From JAICIG01 sp035532215 (GTDB lineage Bacteria > Planctomycetota > Planctomycetia > Pirellulales > JAICIG01), in assembly GCA_035532215.1 (NCBI GenBank), contig DATKRK010000102.1, forward strand, positions 1 through 11,971: 11,971 nt of DNA, read 5' to 3'. Both the position numbers and the translations under genes were made by a program. The notes beneath the pieces are model-generated. The model made no database searches, was not told the DNA's origin, and saw nothing but the letters and a program-made list of their open reading frames with translations. Within the stretch, counting starts at the first letter, position 1, and every line of letters begins with the position of its first letter. Positions 1 through 7,157 of the stretch are shown here, piece after piece.

Positions 1-27
1 AACCGAGGTAACGTAAACTTGTTTTCA

Positions 28-121
28 TTGGACCAGTCCTCTCGTTGCGGCACTGCCTGAGAAAAAGGATTACCCCCTGATTTCAAAGGTAATCCGCGCC
101 AGACGCGGGCGACTGGTCCAA
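28..121. promoter_or_regulatory. Nested inverted repeats upstream of the SDR gene
   Basis: An 11-bp perfect inverted repeat (TTGGACCAGTC at 28-38, GACTGGTCCAA at 111-121) encloses three smaller hairpins. These are TCTC/GAGA with an inner GGC/GCC (40-62), a perfect 8-bp stem GGATTACC/GGTAATCC (67-74 with 88-95), and a CGCG/CGCG hairpin (about 95-107). As RNA this would fold into a cloverleaf-like multi-branch. The right arm also contains TGGTCCAACCA (TGGT-N3-ACCA), which resembles GntR/FadR-type operators. It could be a regulatory leader, a looped operator pair or a small RNA; the sequence does not decide between these. It is not a tRNA, because no T-arm consensus is present. Confidence 0.45.
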
Positions 122-194
122 CCATTTTGTCTACAGAATCAAATGCACGAACCCATTTTAACGCCGGTCTCATTGTATCGGAGCTGGAACGCAG

Positions 195-989
195 ATGCAC
201 GTCGATTTACAAGGTCAGACGGCGGTGGTCACGGGCGGGGCGCTCGGCATTGGGCGAGCCATCGCCGAGAGTTTGGCCGCCAACGGCGCCGCCGTGGCGA
301 TCGTCGATCTGGCGGCCGAAGACGCCCAGCGGGCCGCGCAAGAAATCGGCGCCGCCGGCCGAAAAGCGGCGGCCTATATCGGCGACGTGGCCGACGCGGC
401 TCGCATGAACGAGATCGCCGCGCAAGTTTCGCAAACGTTCGGGCCGCCGAGCATTCTGATCAACAACGCCGGCATCAACACGGCGCGCGATCGCAAGCCG
501 ATCCACGAATACGCCCGCACCGATTGGGATAATATCGTTCGCGTCGATCTAACGGGCGTGTTCGTCACCAGCCAGGCGATCGTGCCGTACCTGCTGCGCC
601 GAGGCGGAGGGCGGATCGTGAACATCGCTTCGGTCGCCGGGCTGGTGCCGCTCCGATTGCAGAGCGGGTTCGTGGCCGCCAAGGCGGGCGTGGTCAACCT
701 CTCGAAGTCGATGGCGCTGGAACTCGGCCCGCAAGGCATTCTCACCAATTGCGTGGCGCCCGGCTCGATTCTCACGCGCGGCACGCGGGCCTTGTTCTAC
801 GACGAAAGCGGATCGTATAGCGAGAAGGCGGCCAGCCTGTTGTCGCACGTGCCGCTCGGCCGTCCCGGCTCGCCCGAAGAAATCGCTCACGCCGTATTGT
901 TTCTCGTCGCGCCCGAGGCAAGTTACGTCAACGGCGCCGTGCTCTCAGTCGATGGCGGCTGGACTGCCGGCTTCACGCGAGATTGGTAG
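195..989 (+). CDS. SDR family oxidoreductase with Phe in place of the catalytic Tyr
   Basis: This is a classical short-chain dehydrogenase/reductase of 264 aa, the usual family length. The N-terminal Rossmann nucleotide motif TGGALGIG lies at residues 13-20. D38 at the end of beta-2 favours NAD(H) over NADP(H), D64 fits the adenine-binding position, and NNAG is at 90-93. The active-site serine is S146 and the lysine K163. The YxxxK tyrosine is replaced by phenylalanine: the codon at 669-671 is TTC, giving F159-V-A-A-K163. The helix-E tetrad Asn is D118. The C-terminal half carries the usual NCVAPG and DGGW blocks. Family knowledge says the Tyr is the catalytic acid/base, so this protein may be a weak or inactive enzyme, a binder, or carry a relocated proton donor. 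The substrate cannot be told. A GGAG 11 nt upstream (180-183) supports the ATG. It is monocistronic here, behind a structured 5' region. Confidence 0.93.
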   Translation: MHVDLQGQTAVVTGGALGIGRAIAESLAANGAAVAIVDLAAEDAQRAAQEIGAAGRKAAAYIGDVADAARMNEIAAQVSQTFGPPSILINNAGINTARDRKPIHEYARTDWDNIVRVDLTGVFVTSQAIVPYLLRRGGGRIVNIASVAGLVPLRLQSGFVAAKAGVVNLSKSMALELGPQGILTNCVAPGSILTRGTRALFYDESGSYSEKAASLLSHVPLGRPGSPEEIAHAVLFLVAPEASYVNGAVLSVDGGWTAGFTRDW

Positions 990-1078
990 CACCCGTCGCG
1001 GTTCCAATCGTACCGTCACGGACGTCTGTGCCGGCTGAAAAACGCAGGCGCCATTGCCGCTTTGGCAAGAGATTTGAC

Positions 1079-1096
1079 GGTCGCCGCTTTGCGACC
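1079..1096 (+). terminator. Hairpin between SDR and PilZ genes
   Basis: A 6-bp perfect stem GGTCGC/GCGACC with the loop CGCTTT is followed by TAAAT rather than a real T-tract. It is a weak candidate terminator for the SDR gene, 90 bp after its stop. The rest of the 990-1232 gap shows only a short palindrome (CACGGACGTCTGTG around 1016-1030). Confidence 0.3.
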
Positions 1097-1232
1097 TAAA
1101 TCAATGCTAGGGGCAGGCCCCGTCTTGACCGCGGCTGACATTCCCTTCGCAATCATCCGCGCACGGTTTTTCGATTCGTTTCAACGATGCCGGCAGCCGG
1201 CTCAGGCTGCGTTTTTGGAAGAATTCAGCACT

Positions 1233-1676
1233 ATGAGCACGATTTTGTGCGAGGCTACGGACCGCGCCTCGGAAGATTCCCGGTATAGTTTCGAAGACGG
1301 AGTTCACACCCAGGTTTGGCGGCTGCTCTCCGGCATGTATCCCAACGGCAACCTCATCGAGCGGCGGCACGAGCAACGCTATCCCTACCCGCGATTGATC
1401 TCGCTGGCGCCCATGAAACCCGACGGCATCACGCCCGACGGCGACGCATTGACCGTGGCGGGCAAGCACATCTCGGAAGGCGGGCTGGGGTTCTTTCACC
1501 AGGAACCGATCAGCCACCGATTGGCGATCGTCTCGCTCGAAGCGAGCGACGGGCGCTGGCTGGGTTTCTTGCTCGACATCCACCGCTGCCGTTTCACGCG
1601 CCATGGTTGGTATGAAAGCGGCGGAAAGTTTCTCCGCGCCGTCGCCTCGCCGCTAGCGATTGCGAAAACCGCCTGA
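1233..1676 (+). CDS. PilZ-like domain protein
   Basis: This is a small 147-aa cytoplasmic protein resembling PilZ domains, which bind cyclic di-GMP. The first signature RxxxR is present as R45-H-E-Q-R49. The second, normally (D/N)xSxxG, appears as H79-I-S81-E-G-G84, so the acidic or amide residue is replaced by His. The following GLGF strand and the C-terminal YESGGKFL block fit the beta-barrel seen in other planctomycete PilZ proteins. The reading frame is open back to 1062, but I chose ATG 1233 because GGAAGA (1217-1222) sits 10 nt before it and the upstream codons give no domain. No enzyme domain is attached, so it would be a stand-alone c-di-GMP receptor if it binds. The His substitution leaves nucleotide binding open. 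It converges with the peptidase gene on the other strand. Confidence 0.72.
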   Translation: MSTILCEATDRASEDSRYSFEDGVHTQVWRLLSGMYPNGNLIERRHEQRYPYPRLISLAPMKPDGITPDGDALTVAGKHISEGGLGFFHQEPISHRLAIVSLEASDGRWLGFLLDIHRCRFTRHGWYESGGKFLRAVASPLAIAKTA

Positions 1677-1728
1677 GTTCCGTCAGTCTCGGATGATCGA
1701 AAGGTGGATTGCAAGCCCAATCCTGCAC

Positions 1729-1763
1729 AGGGCGGGCTTCGACAAGGCTCAGCCGCCCGCCCT
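1729..1763. repeat. 9-bp inverted repeat, GC-rich hairpin
   Basis: AGGGCGGGC (1729-1737) and GCCCGCCCT (1755-1763) pair perfectly around a 17-nt loop, 52 bp after the PilZ-like stop codon. It has no adjacent T-run, so it may be part of a dispersed intergenic repeat or a hairpin stabilising the mRNA 3' end. Confidence 0.4.
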
Positions 1764-1778
1764 TCCCGCCGCAACCAA

Positions 1779-1832
1779 AGTCGCTTTTCGCTCCGCGAAA
1801 AAGGCGCCTTTTTCGCGGAGCGAAAAGCGACT
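1779..1832. terminator. Perfect 54-nt palindrome between convergent genes
   Basis: The two 27-nt halves, meeting between 1805 and 1806, are exact reverse complements with no spacer. The centre is GGC|GCC, flanked by AAAAA/TTTTT and then a GC-rich CGCGGAGCG block. It lies between the PilZ-like stop (1676, +) and the peptidase stop (1846, -), the position for a bidirectional terminator. Each strand transcribes a T-rich segment within the stem rather than a classic tail after it. Similar TCGC-TTTCGCTCCGCGAAA-type palindromes are, as far as I recall, frequent between planctomycete genes, so it may also be a REP-like element. Confidence 0.6.
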
Positions 1833-1845
1833 CTCTACAGCTTGA

Positions 1846-3024
1846 TTAGCGGTGCATTACGCCTTGATTCGCGCGGCCTTCGTAGACCGATCCGCGCACC
1901 GGCTGCGAGGCGGGGGCGGCGCGGCGCTCGGAGGGCGACGGCTGGTTCCATTCGAGAATGATCTGCTGCGCCGGTTGCGGCGGCTGAGGCCGAGCCGCCT
2001 GATTGACGACGGCCGCTTGCTGGCCCGCGAAGGAATCCTGTTCGCCGCTTTCGAAGACGGCTGCAACCGCACTGTCCGGCGATTCGCCCGCACGACGCCA
2101 GCCCTGTTCGGGCGAATCCCCGGCGGAAGTTTGCTGCGGACGGCTCAGCGGCACGAGCTTCCCGCGAAGCCCGTCGCGGTTCGCCGCCTGGTGGATCAAG
2201 TTCGGCTCGGGCCGGGGACGCTTTTCCGCCTCGGCGCGCGGCTGGCTTTCCGAGAGAGAAGCCAGTTGTGCGTCGCCGTCCGGTTTCAGCGGCAAGGGGC
2301 TGCCCCGCTTGACCCAATCGAGCCAGGTGTTTTGCAGCACGCCTAAATCGGCAAAGCGGTAACGCTCGACAAGGGCCTGCCGCCAATCGCGCGATTGCAG
2401 GCCGTCGCCGACGAACTCGACGAACTTCCGTTTGCCGCCTTGAGCGACGAGGAACGTGGCCAGCGAGTGCCCTTGAGCGTACAGCGGCAAGATGTCTCGC
2501 GGATATTCCTTCATGCGGAACATGTTGTCGAAGGCGATTCCCCGGCCGGTTTGCAGAAATCGCACCAGCATCTTCTGCTGCTTGATGCGCTCGCTGCGAT
2601 GCTCGACCGTGCTGCAAGCCCCTTCGTCGGCCCAGCGGGGCAGCGGCTGCCGAAAGTGGCTGGCGAAGATGGTATGCGTGACTTCGTGGGGCAACACCGA
2701 ATCGAGCAGCCGGTCGAGCGGCCCTTGGATGGTCATTTGCCAGCCGAAGACTTGCCCGCGATCGAACACGAAGCTCGTCGCGCCGCCGGCGCCCAAGTGC
2801 GGGCCGACTTCGACGGTGATCGGACACGGCTCGCGCCAATTGGGCAGCGATTTTCCCAGCCAGGCGACGGCCAGGTCGCTGCGATACTTTTCGGCCAGGT
2901 CGCCGACCTGGCGCGCGACGTCCTCGCTCGGAGCGTTGACGATGAAGTTGGCCGTGCGATGACCGGCGCCGAGCGACGCCACGGCAGCCGCCAAGAGCGC
3001 GGCCCGAATGAGGCGAGCTTCCAT
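1846..3024 (-). CDS. Secreted gluzincin-like metallopeptidase (HEVTH)
   Basis: This 392-aa protein begins with a hydrophobic signal-like segment (residues 5-20, ending in SLGAG). The middle carries the zinc motif H113-E-V-T-H117, then W131-A-D-E134-G, the usual third-ligand block (HExxH...WxxEG) of MA-clan gluzincins. A YAQGHSLATFL helix (182-192) and a GKRKFVEF block follow, as in the Peptidase_MA-like/DUF1570-type proteins common in Planctomycetota. Residues about 255-392 are a Pro/Gln/Arg/Ala-rich tail with no visible fold. All three expected zinc ligands are present, so activity is plausible; substrate and cellular site beyond export are unknown. CTGGAG about 10 nt before the ATG supports the start. 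It is transcribed toward the 54-nt palindrome and is separate from mutT by 243 bp. That gap holds a 7-bp hairpin at 3088-3109. Confidence 0.8.
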   Translation of the reverse strand: MEARLIRAALLAAAVASLGAGHRTANFIVNAPSEDVARQVGDLAEKYRSDLAVAWLGKSLPNWREPCPITVEVGPHLGAGGATSFVFDRGQVFGWQMTIQGPLDRLLDSVLPHEVTHTIFASHFRQPLPRWADEGACSTVEHRSERIKQQKMLVRFLQTGRGIAFDNMFRMKEYPRDILPLYAQGHSLATFLVAQGGKRKFVEFVGDGLQSRDWRQALVERYRFADLGVLQNTWLDWVKRGSPLPLKPDGDAQLASLSESQPRAEAEKRPRPEPNLIHQAANRDGLRGKLVPLSRPQQTSAGDSPEQGWRRAGESPDSAVAAVFESGEQDSFAGQQAAVVNQAARPQPPQPAQQIILEWNQPSPSERRAAPASQPVRGSVYEGRANQGVMHR

Positions 3025-3087
3025 GCTCTATACTCCAGCAATCCTTTGCTTGTGGCGGCCGCATCCCTAGCGACCGCCTGTTTGGCT

Positions 3088-3109
3088 TCGCGGTGAGAGC
3101 AAACCGCGA
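3088..3109. repeat. 7-bp inverted repeat upstream of the peptidase gene
   Basis: TCGCGGT (3088-3094) and ACCGCGA (3103-3109) pair around the 8-nt loop GAGAGCAA, 64 bp upstream of the peptidase start codon. It could be an operator or a 5'-leader hairpin; no clear -35/-10 pair is visible beside it. Confidence 0.3.
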
Positions 3110-3231
3110 GCCGCGGGACGATTCTCTTCAGCCACGACCCTTCGAAAAGGCTTTAAGTCTTGACGGGGCAATGATTCTGGGTCGCCGACGTCAAACCTTG
3201 CGAGCTTTCCTTTGCTTCCCTGGGCCGTGTA

Positions 3232-3246
3232 AAGTTTTCAAAACTT
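3232..3246 (-). terminator. AT-rich inverted repeat after mutT
   Basis: AAGTTTT (3232-3238) and AAAACTT (3240-3246) are perfect 7-bp arms 21 bp past the Nudix stop. The single-base loop and AT-only stem make it a weak terminator, but no better one is visible for this gene. Confidence 0.25.
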
Positions 3247-3267
3247 ATCCTACGCCCGCCCGCCGTC

Positions 3268-3678
3268 CTATAGCGATTTCAGGTAGTCGACGAGTCCCCC
3301 GTTGGCCTCGGGGAACTGATACTGGCCCAATTCGTCCGCCGGGACCCAGCGGAACGGCGGCTTCGGGGTTTGCCGCGGGTCAAGCGGCCGGCAGGCGAAG
3401 AATTCCAGGGCCACCTGGCCGTGCGAATACCGATGGACCACGGCCGGGTACGCCTCGCCGACGGCGACCTCCAGGCCCGATTCTTCGAGGCATTCCCTCG
3501 CCGCCGCCTGCCGGGCCGTTTCGCCCGTTTGCACTTTGCCGCCCGGAAATTCCCACAGCCCGGCCAGCGGCACGCCTTCCGGCCTGCGGCCGATCAGGTA
3601 GCGGCCATCGTGTTCGACCACGGCGATGGCAATGCGGGTCGGAGAGGTCGAGCCAGCAGGTAGGTTATGCTTCAGCAT
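3268..3678 (-). CDS. mutT: Nudix hydrolase, MutT type (8-oxo-dGTP/NTP pyrophosphohydrolase)
   Basis: This 136-aa protein is close to the length of stand-alone MutT. The Nudix box GX5EX7REUXEEXGU is complete: G47, E53, R61-E62, E65-E66 and G68. It is preceded by the MutT-typical LWEFPGGK (41-48) and the strand RIAIAVVEHDGRYLIGRR. The late YQFPEANGGLV segment matches the region where MutT-like enzymes contact the base. Family members cleave nucleoside triphosphates to the monophosphate plus PPi, removing oxidised or unwanted nucleotides. The WEFPGGK signature favours the MutT/CTP pyrophosphohydrolase subgroup, but the substrate is not proven. The Shine-Dalgarno site is poor (only CGGAT immediately before the ATG at 3678). 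It lies downstream of fabI on the same strand, but a repeat cluster separates them, so one transcript is unlikely. Confidence 0.88.
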   Translation of the reverse strand: MLKHNLPAGSTSPTRIAIAVVEHDGRYLIGRRPEGVPLAGLWEFPGGKVQTGETARQAAARECLEESGLEVAVGEAYPAVVHRYSHGQVALEFFACRPLDPRQTPKPPFRWVPADELGQYQFPEANGGLVDYLKSL

Positions 3679-3723
3679 ATCCGCGCGAAGCTGGTGGTTT
3701 GCCGTTCGTGGGGCGAGTTCAAC

Positions 3724-3808
3724 GTAGGGCTGGCTTTCTAGCCTGACGAGCGCTTTTGTGTAGGTCAGGCTTTCTAGCCTGACAGTCAGGCTGGAAAGCC
3801 TGACCTAC
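3724..3808. repeat. Three-copy 24-bp repeat forming a near-perfect hairpin
   Basis: A 24-nt unit reading GTAGGTCAGGCTTTC followed by TAGCCTGAC occurs at 3760-3783. Its reverse complement follows at 3785-3808, one base later, with a single mismatch (T opposite G). A third, direct copy lies at 3724-3747 with two mismatches. Each unit also contains an internal GTCAGGCT/AGCCTGAC hairpin. It sits 23-107 bp past the fabI stop, so the transcript would fold into a long stem and may end there. I recall the GTCAGGCT...AGCCTGAC motif as widespread in planctomycete intergenic DNA, which suggests a REP/MITE-like family. Confidence 0.8.
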
Positions 3809-3830
3809 GACTGGTTGCGCTGACTCGTTC

Positions 3831-4661
3831 TTAGCTTGCTACCTTCCCCTTGTATTCGTCCAACAACCTGCCTGGCGAGCCCATGATGTTGTAGCCGCCG
3901 TCGATGTGCAGGATCTCGCCGGTAATGCCGTCGGACATGTCGGAGAGCAAAAAGCCGGCGGTGCGGCCGACCTCTTCGTGCGTCACGTTGCGGCCCAAGG
4001 GCGATATCTTCTCGTACAGCGGCAGCATGTCGTCGACCCCTGCCGCGCGGCCGGCCAGCGTGCGGATCGGGCCGGCGCTGACGGCGTTGACGCGAATGCC
4101 GCGCGGGCCGAGATCGAACGCCAGATATTTCACGATCGAATCGAGCGCCGCCTTGCAGACGCCCATCACGTTGTAGCCCGGCACCGCTTTCTCGCCGCCG
4201 AAATAGGTCATCGTCACGATGCTCGATCGCGGGCTCATGATGTCCTTGGCGGCGTTGCTGACGGCGATCAGGCTATAGGCGCTGATCTCCATCGCCAATT
4301 TAAAACCCTCGCGGCTGGTGGCGACGGTGTCGACTTTCAGGTCGTCGAGCGTGGCGTAGGCGATCGAATGCACCAGGAAGTCGAGCTTGCCGAACGTCTC
4401 GGCCGCCTGGGCCATCACCGCCGCGATGTCGCTGTCTTTGGTCACATCGAGCGGCAGCAGGAACTTGGCCCGCTCGGTCTTGTCGGTCAACTGCGAGACG
4501 CGGCGGCGGTTGCGCTGCCGTTCGTCGTCGGGCCGGTCGGGCAGGTGCGTGAAGCCGCACTCGGCGCCTTCGGCCATCGCGAACTCGGCGATCGCCCAGG
4601 CGATCGAATTGTCGTTGGCCACCCCGAGGATCAGCCCTTTTTTGCCGTCGAACAAACCCAT
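3831..4661 (-). CDS. fabI: Enoyl-[acyl-carrier-protein] reductase FabI
   Basis: This enzyme performs the last step of each fatty acid elongation cycle, NAD(P)H-dependent reduction of trans-2-enoyl-ACP, in the cytoplasm. The 276-aa protein begins MGLFDGKKGLILGVAND, with the FabI nucleotide signature GVANDNSIAW (residues 13-22). The diagnostic Y-x6-K is Y163...K170, ten residues after the accessory tyrosine Y153; SIAYA at 99-103 and a C-terminal DGGYNIMG block also fit. The frame is open to 4736. I chose ATG 4661 because AGGAGA (4667-4672) is 5 nt upstream, the protein N-terminus matches the family there, and a promoter (4708-4736) overlaps the longer alternative. It is divergent from the sigma-54 activator and followed by a repeat hairpin. 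FabI is the triclosan/isoniazid-class target fold; nothing in the motif region looks abnormal. Confidence 0.95.
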   Translation of the reverse strand: MGLFDGKKGLILGVANDNSIAWAIAEFAMAEGAECGFTHLPDRPDDERQRNRRRVSQLTDKTERAKFLLPLDVTKDSDIAAVMAQAAETFGKLDFLVHSIAYATLDDLKVDTVATSREGFKLAMEISAYSLIAVSNAAKDIMSPRSSIVTMTYFGGEKAVPGYNVMGVCKAALDSIVKYLAFDLGPRGIRVNAVSAGPIRTLAGRAAGVDDMLPLYEKISPLGRNVTHEEVGRTAGFLLSDMSDGITGEILHIDGGYNIMGSPGRLLDEYKGKVAS

Positions 4662-4707
4662 TTGCGTCTCCTGATCTCGAACCGTTTCTCCCCCGGCGGA
4701 AGCTGGC

Positions 4708-4736
4708 AACATACCGCCTCGGCGCCATTTGCTCAA
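4708..4736 (-). promoter_or_regulatory. Sigma-70-like promoter for fabI
   Basis: Read on the minus strand, TTGAGC (4731-4736) is followed after exactly 17 nt by TATGTT (4708-4713). Each box matches the consensus at 4 of 6 positions. Transcription would begin near 4701, leaving a leader of about 40 nt with AGGAGA before the fabI ATG. Confidence 0.5.
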
Positions 4737-4897
4737 CTTGTTATTTGGCTCCGGGCTACCTAAGCTTTTGGGGGAGCGAGCGGAAAGGAGTGAGGAGCCA
4801 GGAGATAATTAGAGGGGAAGGATGTCGCATCGCACATGAACCGGGAATCTCCAGTCTCTAATTTCGAACTCTAAAGCGACCCTTCCGCCGCCGCGGC

Positions 4898-6841
4898 ATG
4901 CCACCTGCCAATCCAACGCCGATTCAATCGCCGCCCCCTTGGTCGGTTGACGATGTGGAGTCGGCGAGCCTGGCGGCTCGTATCTTGTGGAGCGCCAACC
5001 AGGCGGCCGGGCCCGAGCCGTTTCTTGCCGAGGCGATCTCGTTGGCGATGGATGCCGCCAAGGCCGATTACGCGGCCGTCGTCAGTTCCTCGCACGGCGT
5101 TTGGAAGGAAATCGCTTCGGCGGGCGCCCCACAGTCGCTGCCTGCCGCGACGCTGGCCGAAGCTTTGGACCGGGAACGAGCCGTTTCATCCGCAAGCTGG
5201 CTCGTCGCGCCGCTGGAATCGAAGGCCGCCAGCGGCGAGTTGCTCGCGCTGCACTTTTCGAAAGAGCCTATCGCGACGCGCGTCGGCGAAAGCGCGGCGG
5301 CCCTGGCCCTTGTCTGTGGTCGAGCCTTGGCCGACGTTCGCGAGCGCGACCGACAACGTCGCCGCGCCGAGCGACTGGAAGCGATTCTCGAGATCGCCGG
5401 ACGCTGGAACGAAAATCAGCCGCTCGCGTCGTTGCTTGTCGAAATGGCGGAAGCCGCAACGCGGCTGCTGGATGCAGACCGGGCCAGCATCTTCCTTTGG
5501 GACCGACATAGCCATACGCTGGTCGGAAGGCCGGCGCTGGGGGTCGGCGAGGAAGAGCTGCGCATTCCCGACAACGCCGGAGTCGTCGGTCGCGTCATCC
5601 AATCCGGTCAGCCGCATCGAGTCGATCTGGCGGACGATCACGAGGCGATCAACCGCCAGGTCGACGAGCAATTGCACTATCGCACCAAGACCTTGCTCTG
5701 CGTTCCGTTACGCGGGCGGCGGGGCGAGTTGTTCGGCGTCTTCGAAACGCTCAACAAACGAGCCGGCAACTTTACCGACGAAGATCAGGATGCCCTGGTC
5801 GAGCTGGCGTCGCAGGCTGCGATCGCCCTGGAGAACGCCCAAGAGCGGCAAGCGCTCTTGCAATCGCGGCAGTTGATGACCGAACAGGCCTCGCAGGGCG
5901 TGCGGCTGATCGGCGTCAGCCCGGCCATCGAGGCGTTGCGCGCCACGATCGCCCGCGTGGCCCGAACCGATCTGGCCGTGCTCATCTTGGGCGAAAACGG
6001 CACGGGCAAAGAGGTCGTCAGCCAGTCGATCCATTATCAGAGTCCTCGTCGCGATCAGCCGTTCATCGCCGTCAACTGCGCCGCGATCTCCGAAACATTG
6101 CTGGAAAGCGAACTGTTCGGCCACGAGAAAGGCGCGTTCACCGACGCCCACGAATCGCGGCCGGGCAAATTCGAGTTGGCCTCGGGCGGCACGTTGTTTC
6201 TGGACGAAATCGGCGATCTCAGTCCGGGCGGCCAAGCGAAATTGCTGCGCGTGCTGGAAGAGAAAATCGTGGTTCGCGTCGGCGGATCGAAGTCGATCCA
6301 CACCGACTCCCGCGTGATCGCCGCCACCAACCAGGATCTGGCGCGCATGGTCGCCGACAAAAAATTCCGCCAAGATCTCTACTTTCGCCTGAACGTCGTG
6401 GCGCTAGAGATCCCCCCGTTGCGAGAGCGCCCGGAAGATATCTTGGTGCTGGCCGAACATTTTCTCAGCGATTTTTGTCACAAGGCGCGCCGCAAGCCGC
6501 CGGAGCTTTCGCCCGGCGCGCGACGCCGGCTGCTGTCGCACGCCTGGCCGGGCAACGTCCGCGAACTGCGAAACTTGATGGAACGGCTGGCCTACCTTGC
6601 ATCGGGCGAGACGATCGAGGCCGACGACGCCGCCTTCTTGCCGGCCGCCTTACCCGGAGGACCGGCTCTTCGCGACGATTTGCCCTTGAACGAAGCCACG
6701 GCGACCTTTCAGATCAGCTATATCGAAAAGGTCATCGACCGCGCCGGCGGAAATATGAACGAAGCTGCACGCCGGCTTGGCGTCCACCGCTCGAACCTTT
6801 ATCGCAAGATGCGCCTCTTGAGAATGCGGCTGGACGAGTGA
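4898..6841 (+). CDS. GAF-domain sigma-54-dependent transcriptional activator
   Basis: This 647-aa bacterial enhancer-binding protein remodels RNA polymerase-sigma54 by ATP hydrolysis. After a Pro-rich start, residues about 25-145 look like a degenerate sensory GAF-like segment. A charged helix (146-168) leads into a clear GAF domain (about 165-315). The AAA+ domain runs about 335-570: Walker A GENGTGKE (365-372), GAFTDA loop (412-417), Walker B GGTLFLDE (430-437), arginine-finger region FRQDLYFRLN (490-499), and sensor II GNVREL (552-557). A Fis-type helix-turn-helix closes the protein (about 617-641, ending in NLYRKM). There is no receiver domain, so signalling is probably by small-molecule binding to the GAF domains, as in NifA or FhlA. 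The loop reads GAFTDA, not GAFTGA. ATG 4898 is the first start after an in-frame stop at about 4859; no good Shine-Dalgarno is visible. Its target promoters are unknown. Confidence 0.93.
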   Translation: MPPANPTPIQSPPPWSVDDVESASLAARILWSANQAAGPEPFLAEAISLAMDAAKADYAAVVSSSHGVWKEIASAGAPQSLPAATLAEALDRERAVSSASWLVAPLESKAASGELLALHFSKEPIATRVGESAAALALVCGRALADVRERDRQRRRAERLEAILEIAGRWNENQPLASLLVEMAEAATRLLDADRASIFLWDRHSHTLVGRPALGVGEEELRIPDNAGVVGRVIQSGQPHRVDLADDHEAINRQVDEQLHYRTKTLLCVPLRGRRGELFGVFETLNKRAGNFTDEDQDALVELASQAAIALENAQERQALLQSRQLMTEQASQGVRLIGVSPAIEALRATIARVARTDLAVLILGENGTGKEVVSQSIHYQSPRRDQPFIAVNCAAISETLLESELFGHEKGAFTDAHESRPGKFELASGGTLFLDEIGDLSPGGQAKLLRVLEEKIVVRVGGSKSIHTDSRVIAATNQDLARMVADKKFRQDLYFRLNVVALEIPPLRERPEDILVLAEHFLSDFCHKARRKPPELSPGARRRLLSHAWPGNVRELRNLMERLAYLASGETIEADDAAFLPAALPGGPALRDDLPLNEATATFQISYIEKVIDRAGGNMNEAARRLGVHRSNLYRKMRLLRMRLDE

Positions 6842-7079
6842 CATGGCTGCTGGCTTCCAAGTCCGGCCGCATGAGAAGCCTTGAACTCCAGGGGGGCAGA
6901 TCTGAAGAATCGCCTGGCTGACGCTGCGCAAAACCGGAACCCAGCCTCGGGCTGCAAGGCAAGCCGGCTGAATTCCGGATTTGCCCTTGAGCAACGCCGT
7001 ATTCCCGCTAACATTATAGTCGTAAATGCACGGCTGTTTATGGGGTGCTTGCATCCCATGAGCCGCCCGCATTTCCGCC
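6842..7079 (+). promoter_or_regulatory. Intergenic region with candidate tRNA promoter
   Basis: The 238-bp gap holds a 5-bp hairpin CAGCC-TCG-GGCTG (6942-6954). Downstream is a region with TTGAGC (6987-6992) and TATAGT (7015-7020, 5 of 6 to the -10 consensus). Their spacing of 22 is too long for a standard pair, so only the -10 is persuasive. A start near 7027 would give a leader of about 50 nt before the tRNA. Confidence 0.3.
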
Positions 7080-7152
7080 GCCTCCTTAGCTCAATCGGCA
7101 GAGCATCTGACTCTTAATCAGAGGGTTGAAGGTTCAAGTCCTTCAGGGGGCA
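7080..7152 (+). tRNA. tRNA-Lys (anticodon CTT)
   Basis: A complete cloverleaf of 73 nt is visible. The acceptor is GCCTCCT (7080-7086) with AGGGGGC (7145-7151, one G-U pair) and discriminator A7152. The D stem is GCTC/GAGC (7089-7092, 7101-7104). The anticodon stem TCTGA/TCAGA encloses the loop CTCTTAA with anticodon CTT (7113-7115). The variable loop is 5 nt, and the T stem GAAGG/CCTTC encloses TTCAAGT (7128-7144). It decodes AAG. CCA is not encoded; the following bases are CTC. Confidence 0.97.
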
Positions 7153-7157
7153 CTCAG

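Noticed and set aside
28..124. Paired ends and terminal ACCA suggested a tRNA
   Set aside because: There is no T-arm with GGTTCRANYCC, the inner stem is 8 bp and the anticodon arm is absent.
1835..3064. Second long minus-strand frame (409 aa) across the peptidase gene
   Set aside because: It is an Arg/Ala-rich shadow caused by high GC; only the other frame has the signal peptide and the HEVTH/WADEG motifs.
1779..3808. Palindromes read as a CRISPR array
   Set aside because: Repeats are inverted or irregularly spaced, with no uniform spacers and no cas genes.
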